Source of the DNA: Actinomadura litoris
Lineage (GTDB): Bacteria; Actinomycetota; Actinomycetes; Streptosporangiales; Streptosporangiaceae
Length of the DNA: 64,000 nucleotides
Reading direction: 5' to 3'
Assembly (NCBI RefSeq): GCF_009733595.1
Contig: NZ_WOFH01000001.1
Span: forward strand, 620,001-684,000
Part shown: positions 1 to 7,861 of the stretch, one piece after another
Layout: every line of letters starts with the position of its first letter
How positions within the stretch are numbered: the first letter of the stretch is position 1
Notes under the pieces: generated by a model
What the model saw: only the letters and a program-made list of their open reading frames with translations
The model's database searches: none
Told to the model about the DNA's origin: nothing
Program-made: the position numbers and the translations under genes

Positions 1-93
1 GGAAGTCCGGGGCTCGGCCTGTGGCCTGTTTTGTCCCTCTTTACGCGGGTAGCCCGCCGCTCGACTCCGAGTAGACGGCGAGGTGACGAGGAC

Positions 94-891
94 ATGAAAC
101 TCCGGACCGGGCTCGCCGCCGGCGTGGCAGGCGCGGGCGGCGTCCTGGGCGCGGTCGCCGTCGGCCGGGTCGGGCGCCGGCTGGCGAGCCGGGTCGTCGG
201 CCGGTACGAGGCGAGGCTGGCGCGCTCCGTCCGGCGGCTGGCGGTGCGGGCCGAGTACGGCGGGCCGCTCGCCAAGGCGTCCCTCGCCGGGGCGCGGGCG
301 CTCGCCCAGGGCAAGTCGCCCGCGCGGGCGCTGGTGAGCTTCGGCTGGACGGCGCTGAAGGAGACGCTCAAGCGGATCTTCGGCGGCGGACGGCGCGGCG
401 GCCGGGTCGACATCGTCGAGCAGACCGATGTCGGCGCGCCCTGCCGGCTGGTCTACGACCAGTGGACCCGCTTCGAGGACTTCCCGTCCTTCATGAAGAA
501 GGTGGTGAGCGTCGACCAGGCGTCCGAGGAGAAGCTGAACTGGAAGGCGAAGGTCTTCTGGTCGAGCCGGACCTGGCAGTCGACGATCGTGGAACAGGTC
601 CCCGACCGGCACATCGTGTGGCGCTCGGCGGCGGGGAAGGGCCGGGTGGACGGGACGGTCAGCTTCCACGAGCTGACGCCCGACCTGACCCGCGTCCTGC
701 TCGTCCTGGAGTACCACCCGCAGGGCCTGTTCGAGCGGACCGCCAACCTCTGGCGCGCGCAGGGCCGCCGCGTCCGGCTGGAGCTCAAGCACTTCCGCCG
801 CCATGTCATGACCCGCGCGCTGGTCGCCCCCGGCGAGGTGGAGGGCTGGCGCGGCGAGATCCATGACGGCGAGGTCGTCCGGACGGCGTGA
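94..891 (+). CDS. SRPBCC-family (polyketide cyclase/dehydrase-like) protein, paralog 1
   Basis: 265 residues. The N-terminal ~110 residues are Ala/Gly/Arg-rich and partly hydrophobic (MKLRTGLAAGVAGAGG), and the C-terminal ~150 residues form an SRPBCC/START-like domain (VDIVEQTDVGAPCRLVYDQW, FPSFMKKVVSVDQ, YHPQGLFERTANLWRAQGRR). Such domains bind hydrophobic ligands; the ligand here is unknown. I chose the ATG at 94, preceded by GACGAGG, over a possible upstream TTG at 31. The next gene is a close paralog of the same domain, so this is a tandem duplication. Similar SRPBCC genes occur in actinobacterial gas-vesicle clusters, but no gvp gene is visible here, so that link is speculative. Confidence 0.85.
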   Translation: MKLRTGLAAGVAGAGGVLGAVAVGRVGRRLASRVVGRYEARLARSVRRLAVRAEYGGPLAKASLAGARALAQGKSPARALVSFGWTALKETLKRIFGGGRRGGRVDIVEQTDVGAPCRLVYDQWTRFEDFPSFMKKVVSVDQASEEKLNWKAKVFWSSRTWQSTIVEQVPDRHIVWRSAAGKGRVDGTVSFHELTPDLTRVLLVLEYHPQGLFERTANLWRAQGRRVRLELKHFRRHVMTRALVAPGEVEGWRGEIHDGEVVRTA

Positions 892-946
892 GCGGCCCGC
901 AGTGAGACAGAACCCCGAAACCCAATCCATGCGGAGGAGCACGAAT

Positions 947-2017
947 ATGAAACGCGGAACCAAGGTGGGCCCGATGCCCATCGGCCGAATCGCGAAACGG
1001 CTGCCGGTCGGCCGGAAGAGCCCGTCGGGCCTCGGCCGGATCACGCAGAACCTGCCGGGCGGCATTCCCGGTGGCAAGGCGCTCGGGACCACCGGCGGCG
1101 TCCTGCTCGGCGCCGGTGCCGCCGTCGCGGCCGGCCGCGCGCTCAGCCGCCGCAACGGCGAGGACGGCGAGCAGGAGCAGACCGAGACCAAGAGCGGCGG
1201 ACGCGGCGCCGGTGCCGCCAAGGGTGCGGCGAAGAGCGCCAAGGGCGCGGCCCAGAGCGCCAAGGACACCGCGAAGAACGCCGCCGAGAAGCCCGCCGAA
1301 GGGGCCAAGGGCCTGTTCGGCCGGCTGAAGGACACCGTCGGGGGCGCCCTGAAGAAGGGCGGCGGTGGCGGCAAGAAGGTGAAGGTCACCAACATCGTCG
1401 AGCACACCGACGTCGGTGCGCCGCGCCGCCTCGTCTACGACCAGTTCACGCAGTTCCAGGAGTTCCCGTCCTTCATGAAGAAGGTCGTCAGCGTCGACCA
1501 GGCGGACGAGGAGAAGCTGAACTGGCAGGCGAAGATCTTCTGGTCCAAGCGGACGTGGGAGGCCACGATCGTCGAGCAGGTGCCGGACGAGCACATCGTC
1601 TGGCGCTCGAAGGGCAACAAGGGCCACGTCGACGGGACGATCAGCTTCCACGAGCTGGCGCCGAACCTCACCCGCGTCCTGGTGGCGCTGGAGTACCACC
1701 CGCAGGGCCTGTTCGAGCGGACCGGCAACCTCTGGCGGGCGCAGGGCCGCCGCGTCCGGCTGGAGCTCAAGCACTTCCGCCGGTACGTGATGACGCAGTC
1801 GCTGACCCGCGCCGACGAGATCGAGGGCTGGCGCGGCGAGATCCACGACAGCGAGGTCGTCAAGTCCCATGAGGACGCGCTGAAGGAGGAGGAGAAGTCC
1901 GGCGACGGCCCGAAGGGCAGGTCCGGCTCCAGCGCGAGGAACGGCCGCAGGAACGGCTCCAAGGGCGGCAGCAGGGACAGCAAGGAGCCGGAGTACGAGG
2001 AGGCTTCCAACAAGTAA
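947..2017 (+). CDS. SRPBCC-family protein with Ala/Lys-rich linker and basic tail, paralog 2
   Basis: 356 residues, starting at the ATG at 947 with a strong GGAGGAG site 7 bases upstream. Layout: a basic N-terminus; a Gly/Ala hydrophobic stretch at about residues 45-65; an Ala/Lys-rich repetitive linker at about 85-125 (GAAKSAKGAAQSAKDTAKNA) resembling LEA or histone-H1-like tails; the SRPBCC domain at about 145-305, nearly identical to the one encoded just upstream; and a charged Ser/Gly/Lys-rich tail. The two genes are 55 bp apart and probably co-transcribed. The disordered basic segments suggest a surface- or nucleic-acid-associated role, but this is inference. Confidence 0.85.
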   Translation: MKRGTKVGPMPIGRIAKRLPVGRKSPSGLGRITQNLPGGIPGGKALGTTGGVLLGAGAAVAAGRALSRRNGEDGEQEQTETKSGGRGAGAAKGAAKSAKGAAQSAKDTAKNAAEKPAEGAKGLFGRLKDTVGGALKKGGGGGKKVKVTNIVEHTDVGAPRRLVYDQFTQFQEFPSFMKKVVSVDQADEEKLNWQAKIFWSKRTWEATIVEQVPDEHIVWRSKGNKGHVDGTISFHELAPNLTRVLVALEYHPQGLFERTGNLWRAQGRRVRLELKHFRRYVMTQSLTRADEIEGWRGEIHDSEVVKSHEDALKEEEKSGDGPKGRSGSSARNGRRNGSKGGSRDSKEPEYEEASNK

Positions 2018-2034
2018 GCCGCCGCGGGGCGGTC

Positions 2035-2067
2035 GGCAGCCGGTCCGGGCGAGAGCCCGGACCTGCC
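2035..2067. terminator. Hairpin terminator between convergent genes
   Basis: A perfect 9-bp stem (GGTCCGGGC at 2042-2050, GCCCGGACC at 2055-2063) closes on a GAGA tetraloop and can be extended by GGCAG/CTGCC-type pairing with a bulge. There is no T-run, which is common in actinobacterial terminators. It lies between the SRPBCC gene and the convergent MFS gene and could serve both. Confidence 0.6.
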
Positions 2068-2100
2068 GCCGCCGCCCGCCCGCGTCCGGAGCGGCGACGA

Positions 2101-3339
2101 TCACGTTGCCTCTTCGGTGCGAGCGTGCTCGTGCCCGACCGTCGAGCCGTGGTCCTTCTCGGCGGCGACGGCGGAGGCGGACAGGAGCGTCCCGGCGGTG
2201 AGGCCGCCCCACAGCGCGGCCGGGCCGTGGGAGGCGAGGGCGGTGATGATCGCCGGGGAGACGGCGAGGCCGAAACCGGTGGAGAGCTGGAAGCGGGCCA
2301 GGGCGCGTCCGAGGACGTGGGCCGGGGCGAGGGCGGTGACGAGCGCGGTCGCGCTGCCCGCGTAGATGATCTCGCCGATCGTGCAGACCACGGACACCGC
2401 GGCGACGGCCGGGGCGCCCCAGCCGTGTCCCAGGGAGGTGGCCGCGAGGAAGCCGAGGTAGGACGCGGCGAGCACCACGCCGGAGAGGACCAGCGTGGTC
2501 CGGCGGGAGTAGCGGGACATCAGCACGGTGACCGGCACCTGGAAGGCGACGACCAGCACGGTGTTGGCCACGAAGACGGCCGCCGGCCACACCGGCGACG
2601 CGTGGAACCGCGTCACCAGGATCAAGGGAATGGCGATTTCGGGAACGTTGAGGCAGAAGACGTAGACCACGTTGGCGGCGAGTAGCGCGGTCATCCGGGG
2701 CGCGGGACCCTCGTCCCGGGCCGAGGCGGCGTCCGCCGGCTGTGCGCGCACGTGGGCCGACCACGCCAGAGCGGCGGCGAGCAGGTAGGCGAGCACGGTG
2801 GCGGCCGCCAGCGCCCGCAGTGCGGTGGTGCCGCCGGCCAGGCATGCGGCGGCGAGGAGCGCTCCGACGCCCAGGGCCGCGTTGCGCAGGGCGCGGGCCG
2901 CCGCGAGGGCGGTGTCGCGTTCCCGTCCGTGGGCGACCGTGGCCACGAGCGCGGCGTGGGCGGTCGGCCATGCCTGGTTGCCGATGCCGAGGAACAGGGC
3001 GGCCGAAGCGAAGAGCCAGACGTGCCCCGCCGGGGCGGCCGCCAGCAGCGCCGCGCCCAGCACCCGCACCAGCATTGACGCGGCCACGACCGTGCTGCGC
3101 GCGCCCCGGTCCAGCCACCGGCCCACCGCGGGCATGCAGACCAGGCCCGCGACGATGCCGACCGTCATGGCGGTGCCGGTGGCCGGGGCGGACAGCCCCA
3201 GCACCGTCACGCCGTAGAGCAGCAGGAAGGGCCGCAGCAGGCCGGTGCCGAGCGCGTCCACCGCAAGGGCGACGGCGTAGCGCGGGCCTCCGGAGGCGCG
3301 GACGAGGGCACGGGGCTGGATCCTGGTGGTGGTCGCCAT
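2101..3339 (-). CDS. MFS transporter (drug/metabolite exporter type)
   Basis: 412 residues with about 12 hydrophobic segments and the usual MFS loop between helices 2 and 3 (VGRWLDRGARSTVV). It is an integral cytoplasmic-membrane protein of the 12-TM major facilitator class; the substrate cannot be read from sequence. I start at the ATG at 3339 (MATTTRIQP); the Shine-Dalgarno sequence is poor. It is divergent from an ArsR-type regulator whose gene starts 103 bp away, and an inverted repeat lies in the shared promoter region, so repression by that regulator is likely. Confidence 0.85.
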   Translation of the reverse strand: MATTTRIQPRALVRASGGPRYAVALAVDALGTGLLRPFLLLYGVTVLGLSAPATGTAMTVGIVAGLVCMPAVGRWLDRGARSTVVAASMLVRVLGAALLAAAPAGHVWLFASAALFLGIGNQAWPTAHAALVATVAHGRERDTALAAARALRNAALGVGALLAAACLAGGTTALRALAAATVLAYLLAAALAWSAHVRAQPADAASARDEGPAPRMTALLAANVVYVFCLNVPEIAIPLILVTRFHASPVWPAAVFVANTVLVVAFQVPVTVLMSRYSRRTTLVLSGVVLAASYLGFLAATSLGHGWGAPAVAAVSVVCTIGEIIYAGSATALVTALAPAHVLGRALARFQLSTGFGLAVSPAIITALASHGPAALWGGLTAGTLLSASAVAAEKDHGSTVGHEHARTEEAT

Positions 3340-3382
3340 GGCGTCAGACAGTGCGCCGACCCGCCGGGGCGGGGCACGTCGG

Positions 3383-3399
3383 TTGACGGTTGTCGTCAA
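3383..3399. promoter_or_regulatory. Inverted repeat, candidate operator for the ArsR-type regulator
   Basis: TTGACG-(5)-CGTCAA is a perfect 6-bp inverted repeat in the 103-bp gap between the divergent MFS and ArsR-type genes. Position and symmetry fit a dimeric winged-helix repressor. The TTGACG arm could also overlap a -35 element. Confidence 0.5.
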
Positions 3400-3441
3400 T
3401 CGATGCCGTGACCAGGCCGTCCGGGCGGTGATGATGGGTGA

Positions 3442-4527
3442 ATGACGCTGAGGATCGACATCAGCGGCCTGCCGTCCGAACGGGTGCGGTTCGCCGCCTC
3501 CCCACTGGCGGAGCTGACCGCGATGCTGCACGTGCTGGCCGAGCCCGGCCACCATCCGCAGTTCTCCGGCTGGGCCGCGGACGTCTGGGCCGGGCTTCGG
3601 CCGGAGCCGGCCGAGCGGCTCCGGGAGGCGGAGTTCCTCTGGCGTTCCTCGCAGGCCGACTTCCTGATCCCCGCGAGACCCCGGCCGACCCTCGCCGAGG
3701 AGCTGGACGACGTGGACCGGCTCGACGACGAGACCTATGTGACCGCCGCGCTCGTCACCACGTGCGGCAGCAACCGGGTCCATTTCCCCGGGGCGTCGCC
3801 GCTGACCGACACGACCGCGCGCGAGCGGGCCCTGGTCGTGGCCCAGGCCCGCGGCGAACTACAGGAGGCGTTCGCGGAACGGCTGCTCGCGGACCCCGCC
3901 GCGGTGCGGGCGCGGGTACGCCGCACCCTCGAAGAATGCGCCGAGGCGTTCTTCGACGACGCCTGGGCGGGCGTCACCGTGCGACTCGCCGACGATCTGC
4001 GTCTGAAGAACGAGATGCTCAGGCGCCAGGGCCTTCGCGCGGCGCTCGCCTCGGTCTCCGGCGCGGTCGCCCTGGCACCGGACGGCGACTGCATCGTCGT
4101 GGACAAGGTGCAGGACAAGGCGACCACCGCCCACGGCGCCGGGGTCACCTTCATCCCCAGCGTCTTCGGCCGCCCGCACCTGGTGGCGGTCCACACGCCC
4201 GGATGGCATCCGGTGGTGCAGTACCCCGTCGCCGAGCCGGGTCCGGCGGAACCGGTCTCGCTGGAGACGGTCACCCTCCGGCTGGAGGCTCTCGCGCATC
4301 CGGTGCGGCTGCGGCTGCTGCGCACGCTGGCCCGCGGCCCGCACACCACCAGCGAGCTGGCCGACTTCTGGGAGCTCTCGCCCCCGGAGGTGTCCCGCCA
4401 CCTCGCCGCCCTGCGCCGCGCGGGCCTGCTCACGTCCCGCCGCCACGGCCGCTACGTCCGCTACACCCTCAACCTGCCCGACCTGACGGCCTTGGGCACC
4501 GACCTGCTGGCAGCCGTCCTGCGCTAG
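3442..4527 (+). CDS. ArsR-family transcriptional regulator with N-terminal DUF5937-like domain
   Basis: 361 residues. Residues ~1-250 match the DUF5937-type domain often joined to ArsR regulators in actinobacteria (MTLRIDISGLPSERVRF near the start). Residues ~275-355 are a winged helix-turn-helix (EALAHPVRLRLLRTLARG, SPPEVSRHLAALRRAGLLTS, HGRYVRYTLN). No ArsR-type cysteine metal motif is present, so it probably senses a non-metal ligand through the N-terminal domain. It is divergent from the MFS exporter and presumably controls it. The domain name is from memory of the family. Confidence 0.85.
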   Translation: MTLRIDISGLPSERVRFAASPLAELTAMLHVLAEPGHHPQFSGWAADVWAGLRPEPAERLREAEFLWRSSQADFLIPARPRPTLAEELDDVDRLDDETYVTAALVTTCGSNRVHFPGASPLTDTTARERALVVAQARGELQEAFAERLLADPAAVRARVRRTLEECAEAFFDDAWAGVTVRLADDLRLKNEMLRRQGLRAALASVSGAVALAPDGDCIVVDKVQDKATTAHGAGVTFIPSVFGRPHLVAVHTPGWHPVVQYPVAEPGPAEPVSLETVTLRLEALAHPVRLRLLRTLARGPHTTSELADFWELSPPEVSRHLAALRRAGLLTSRRHGRYVRYTLNLPDLTALGTDLLAAVLR

Positions 4528-4533
4528 CCGCGA

Positions 4534-4553
4534 CCCCGCCGCGCGCGGGGTTT
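4534..4553. terminator. Short GC hairpin plus T-run between convergent genes
   Basis: CCCCGC (4534-4539) pairs with GCGGGG (4545-4550) across a 5-nt loop and is followed directly by TTT. It sits in the 25-bp gap between the ends of the ArsR-type and MarR-type genes. Confidence 0.6.
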
Positions 4554-5104
4554 CAGTCCTGGCCGACGTGCGTTATCCGGTCGTCGTCGGTGCGGTGCTG
4601 AACCTGTTGGAGCAGGACGCGGAGCAACTCGGTGAGCTGGGTCCGCTGGTCGGGTGTGAGACCGCTGATCAGTTCGGCCTCCCGGTGGAGCACCTGGTCG
4701 ACGGTCGCCTCGACCACCTCGTGCCCGGCGGCGGTCAGGGCGACCTGCACGGTGCGGGGGCGCCCCTGGGCGGGATGGCGTTCGACCAGGCCCTCGCGTT
4801 CGGCGCGGGCGACGCGCTGCGAGATCGCCCCCGCCGTGACCAGGGAGCGACGGCTCAGCTCGCGGGTGCTGAGCGTGTACGGGGGGCCGCTGCGGCGCAG
4901 GACGCTGAGCAGGTCCAGGGTGGCGGCGTCCACCCCCGCGCGGGCCAGGACCGAGCGCCGATCATCGCCGAACAGCTTGGCCAGCTGCCAGATCGGCGTG
5001 ACGATCCGGATCGAGGAGACCGGCGTGCCGGGGCGCTCCCGCTCCCAGGCGGCGGCGATCTCATAGACGGGATGCCCGGCGCCGTCCTCGTCGTCTGTTG
5101 CCAC
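4553..5104 (-). CDS. MarR-family transcriptional regulator
   Basis: 183 residues from a GTG start. The winged helix-turn-helix covers about residues 60-130 (TLDLLSVLRRSGPPYTLSTR, SLVTAGAISQRVARAEREGL, RPRTVQVALTAAGHEVV), with dimerisation helices at both ends. It is divergent from an SDR oxidoreductase gene across 67 bp that hold a triple TTTAGA/TCTAAA palindromic site, so it most likely represses itself and the SDR gene in response to a small phenolic or lipophilic ligand, as is usual for the family. Confidence 0.9.
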   Translation of the reverse strand: MATDDEDGAGHPVYEIAAAWERERPGTPVSSIRIVTPIWQLAKLFGDDRRSVLARAGVDAATLDLLSVLRRSGPPYTLSTRELSRRSLVTAGAISQRVARAEREGLVERHPAQGRPRTVQVALTAAGHEVVEATVDQVLHREAELISGLTPDQRTQLTELLRVLLQQVQHRTDDDRITHVGQD

Positions 5105-5126
5105 AAGCCCCTCCCTGGAGGATATG

Positions 5127-5144
5127 TTTAGATCTAAATTTAGA
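5127..5144. promoter_or_regulatory. Overlapping palindromic operator for the MarR regulator
   Basis: TTTAGATCTAAATTTAGA contains two overlapping perfect 12-bp palindromes (5127-5138 and 5133-5144), that is, three alternating half-sites of 6 bp. It lies between the divergent MarR and SDR starts and is strikingly AT-rich against its surroundings. Confidence 0.75.
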
Positions 5145-5171
5145 CCTCAACGCTAGTGAGGGGCCCAGCTT

Positions 5172-5891
5172 ATGACACGCACCATCCTGGTCACCGGCGG
5201 CGGTACGGGCATCGGCCGCGCCATCGCGCGGGGTTTCGCCGAGCGGCACGAGGCCGTCGTCATCACCGGCCGCCGCCCCGGTCCCCTCAAGGAGACGGCG
5301 GACGCGCTCGGCGTCCGAGCCCTGAAATGCGACCACACCGACCCTGAGGCGCTCATGGGGACACTGGCGGAGCTGCCCGGCAGGATCGACGTGCTGGTCA
5401 ACAACGCCGGGGGCAACACCGACTTCGACGCCGACGGCAGGACGGACCTCGCCGCCTACGCTCGGGACTTCCGCGCCAACCTCGACGCGAACCTGGTCAG
5501 CGCCGCGCTGACGACCAAGGCGGTGGACGAGCGCCTCGTCCCAGGCGGCGCGGTGGTCCACATCGGGTCGATCGCCGCCGACCAGGGCGCCGGTTCCTAC
5601 GGCGCCGCCAAGGCCGGGCTCGCCTCCTGGAACCTCGACCTGGCGGGCGAGCTGGGCCCACGCGGCATCACCGCCAATGTCGTCTCGCCGGGATACGTCG
5701 CCGACACCGAGTTCTTCCGCGACCGGCTGCCGGACGAAAGGCGCGGAGAGTTGGTCTCCTCGACCGCGACCGGCCGCGCCGCCTCCCCCGACGACATCGC
5801 CGAGGCGGTCATTTTTCTCGCGTCACCTGCGGCACGCCACATCACAGGGCAGGTGCTGAACGTGAACGGAGGCGCATACAGAACCCGCTGA
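5172..5891 (+). CDS. SDR-family NAD(P)-dependent oxidoreductase
   Basis: 239 residues. The Rossmann motif TGGGTGIGRA is at residues ~8-17, NNAGG at ~77, a Ser in HIGSIAAD, and YGAAKAG (the YxxxK catalytic pair) at ~145; the end has the family's usual HITGQVLNVNGG. It is a cytosolic classical SDR, probably a 3-oxoacyl/ketone reductase type, but the substrate is unknown. Expression is probably controlled by the divergent MarR regulator. Confidence 0.9.
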   Translation: MTRTILVTGGGTGIGRAIARGFAERHEAVVITGRRPGPLKETADALGVRALKCDHTDPEALMGTLAELPGRIDVLVNNAGGNTDFDADGRTDLAAYARDFRANLDANLVSAALTTKAVDERLVPGGAVVHIGSIAADQGAGSYGAAKAGLASWNLDLAGELGPRGITANVVSPGYVADTEFFRDRLPDERRGELVSSTATGRAASPDDIAEAVIFLASPAARHITGQVLNVNGGAYRTR

Positions 5892-6051
5892 ACCCGGCCG
5901 CGCCACAGTCGCATATCCATATGGGTCTCGACGCGTTCCGCATACGCCACCATGGCACGGACTCCGCGCCACCTCGCCCGGTTTCCCGGCCCAGATGCCG
6001 GCGGTGGGGCGCCCGTCGGCGGGCGCCCCACCGCCGGCCGGCCGCGAGCGG

Positions 6052-6378
6052 CTACTCCAGAATCAGGACGCTCTCATTCGGCGCGTAGCGCGTGGTCGTC
6101 GATGGCGGGAGGTTGAACCAACCGGCCTGGTCGGTGCAGTTCGGACCCATGATGACCTTGATCGGCCTGGTGGTCTCGTTCCCGACGAGGCCGATCTTGG
6201 TGTGCCCGGCCTGGGCCGAGAGGTTGTAGCAGGCTCCGGCGGGCGGGTTCTCGATGGTGATCCGGTAACCGTTGCCCTGGTCGAAAGTCAGCTTGCCGGA
6301 TGCGGCGTTCGCCGGGGACGGTACGGCGAGGGCCCCCGCAACCGCCAGAACTCCGATGGTGATCGCGACTCGTCGCAT
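6052..6378 (-). CDS. Small secreted protein of unknown function
   Basis: 108 residues. A clear signal peptide (MRRVAITIGVLAVAGALAV then PSPANA, cleavage after ~residue 26) precedes a ~80-residue mature domain with two cysteines (AGACYNLS, MGPNCTDQAG) that could form a disulfide. The ATG at 6378 follows GAGGAG with good spacing. I recognise no family. It appears monocistronic, with about 160 bp to the SDR gene and almost 400 bp of non-coding DNA upstream. Confidence 0.75.
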   Translation of the reverse strand: MRRVAITIGVLAVAGALAVPSPANAASGKLTFDQGNGYRITIENPPAGACYNLSAQAGHTKIGLVGNETTRPIKVIMGPNCTDQAGWFNLPPSTTTRYAPNESVLILE

Positions 6379-6772
6379 ATCATCTCCTCACAGGAACAGG
6401 CGATTCTTAGTGAGTTGACAAATTCGCTGGAAAAAGCCGGAATACGTGATCATTGTGGCGCACCGCGGTCGTCGGCGGCAAGCCCATTTTCGCGTGATGG
6501 TCCCGTAGCGGCTCGGAAACACCTCCAGGGAATGTGCGCCGTCAACCTGCCGATGCCACTCGCAGTGTTCGATACCACGCACTCGGCAACGCCGTTCCTG
6601 AACCCGTTCGGTGGGTGGCGAGCCGGTGACACAAACCCGTCACCCATGCTCTGTCTCGCTCAACTCCGCCATTCGAATCGGCGGGCGACGAAGGCCGGGG
6701 AGGGCCGGGGCGAGCGTTGGCCCGAGTGCAAGGAGACTCGCGCGGGGCGCGGACGTCCCGTCGTAGCAACGG
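6379..6772. other. Non-coding interval, no gene seen
   Basis: About 394 bp, less GC-rich near the secreted-protein start and presumably holding its promoter. Short reading frames on both strands lack a ribosome-binding site and codon bias. I see no RNA gene or clear repeat. Confidence 0.6.
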
Positions 6773-7801
6773 CTACCGACTGGCGGGGGCGAGCGCGGCC
6801 CGGGTCAGCGGGGCCGAGGGGTCGGTCGCCAGCGTCAGACCTGCGGGCGGGGCGCCGGCGTCCACGAGGAGTTCGCCGACGGCGGCGATCATCGCGCCGT
6901 TGTCGGTGCACAGCCGCGGCGGCGGGACGCGCAGGACGAGCCCGGCGGCGGCGCAGCGCGAGGCGGCCAGCTCCCGCAGCCGCCGGTTCGCGGCCACGCC
7001 GCCGACGATGGTCAGGGTGTCGACGCCGTGCGCGCGGCAGGCCGCGACGGCCTTGGCCGTGAGGACGTCCGCGACCGCCTCCTGGAACGAGGCGGCGACG
7101 TCCGCCAGCGGCGCGCGGGTGCCCTCGGCCTCCACATGCCGGGCGACGGCGGTCTTGAGGCCGGAGAAGGAGAAGTCGAATCCGGCGCCGAGCATGGCGC
7201 GCGGGAAGCGCACGGCGGTGGCGGAACCCTCGCGGGCGGCCCGGTCCACGGCGGGTCCGCCCGGGTAGCCGAGGCCGAGGATCCGGGCGACCTTGTCGAA
7301 CGCCTCCCCGGCGGCGTCGTCGCGGGTGTCGCCGAGGTGGACGATCGGGTCCCGGGCCAGGTCGCCCAGCAGGAGCAGCGAGGTGTGCCCGCCGGAGACG
7401 ATCAGCGCGACGGACCGTCCGGGCGGCGGGCCGTGCTCCAGCGTGTCGGCCGCGACGTGTCCGGCCAGGTGGTGGACCCCGTACAGGGGCAGGTTCCAGG
7501 CGAGCGCGTACGCTTTGGCGGCGGCCACACCGGTCTGGAGCGCGGTGGACAGGCCCGGACCGGAGGTGACGGCGATCGCGTCCAGGTCGGACGGGCGGAC
7601 GTCCGCCTCCGCCATCGCCGTCCGCACGCACGGCGCGAGCGCGTGCAGGTGCGCGCGGGCCGCGATCTCCGGGACGACGCCTCCGAAGCGGGCGTGCTCG
7701 TCCATGGACGACGACAGCGCGGCGCCGAGCAGCCGCCCGCCCGACACGACGCCCGCGCCGGTCTCGTCGCACGAGCTCTCGATGCCGAGCACCACCGCCA
7801 C
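6773..7801 (-). CDS. tsaD: tRNA N6-adenosine threonylcarbamoyltransferase TsaD (stand-alone copy)
   Basis: 342 residues, full family length. TsaD transfers the threonylcarbamoyl group to A37 of ANN-decoding tRNAs (t6A). Visible motifs are [11 protein letters not shown] at the N-terminus, the metal pair H111/H115 in [38 protein letters not shown] and CTDNGAMIA, so it should be active. The GTG at 7801 is preceded by AAGGAGG with 5-nt spacing. Normally actinobacterial tsaD follows tsaB and rimI and lies near groES; here it is divergent from alaS with two palindromic boxes filling the 60-bp gap. This suggests an extra, regulated copy, but the rest of the genome is needed to decide. Confidence 0.95.
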   Translation of the reverse strand: MAVVLGIESSCDETGAGVVSGGRLLGAALSSSMDEHARFGGVVPEIAARAHLHALAPCVRTAMAEADVRPSDLDAIAVTSGPGLSTALQTGVAAAKAYALAWNLPLYGVHHLAGHVAADTLEHGPPPGRSVALIVSGGHTSLLLLGDLARDPIVHLGDTRDDAAGEAFDKVARILGLGYPGGPAVDRAAREGSATAVRFPRAMLGAGFDFSFSGLKTAVARHVEAEGTRAPLADVAASFQEAVADVLTAKAVAACRAHGVDTLTIVGGVAANRRLRELAASRCAAAGLVLRVPPPRLCTDNGAMIAAVGELLVDAGAPPAGLTLATDPSAPLTRAALAPASR

Positions 7802-7814
7802 ACCGGCCTCCTTA

Positions 7815-7848
7815 TCGCAATAGACTCGCAGTTGCGAATCTAGTGCAA
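7815..7848. promoter_or_regulatory. Two back-to-back Nur-type boxes between tsaD and alaS
   Basis: Two 17-bp sites abut exactly. At 7832-7848 is TTGCGAATCTAGTGCAA; at 7815-7831, read on the minus strand, is CTGCGAGTCTATTGCGA; 13 of 17 positions agree. Both follow the Nur-box pattern TTGCaa-N5-ttGCAA known from Streptomyces. They occupy most of the divergent promoter region, and a related box lies upstream of the downstream Fur-family gene. Confidence 0.75.
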
Positions 7849-7861
7849 CAAAGGAGCGGAC

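Noticed and set aside
1..2017. Gas vesicle gene cluster
   Set aside because: Only SRPBCC genes are present; no gvpA, gvpF, gvpJ or gvpK sequence is visible.
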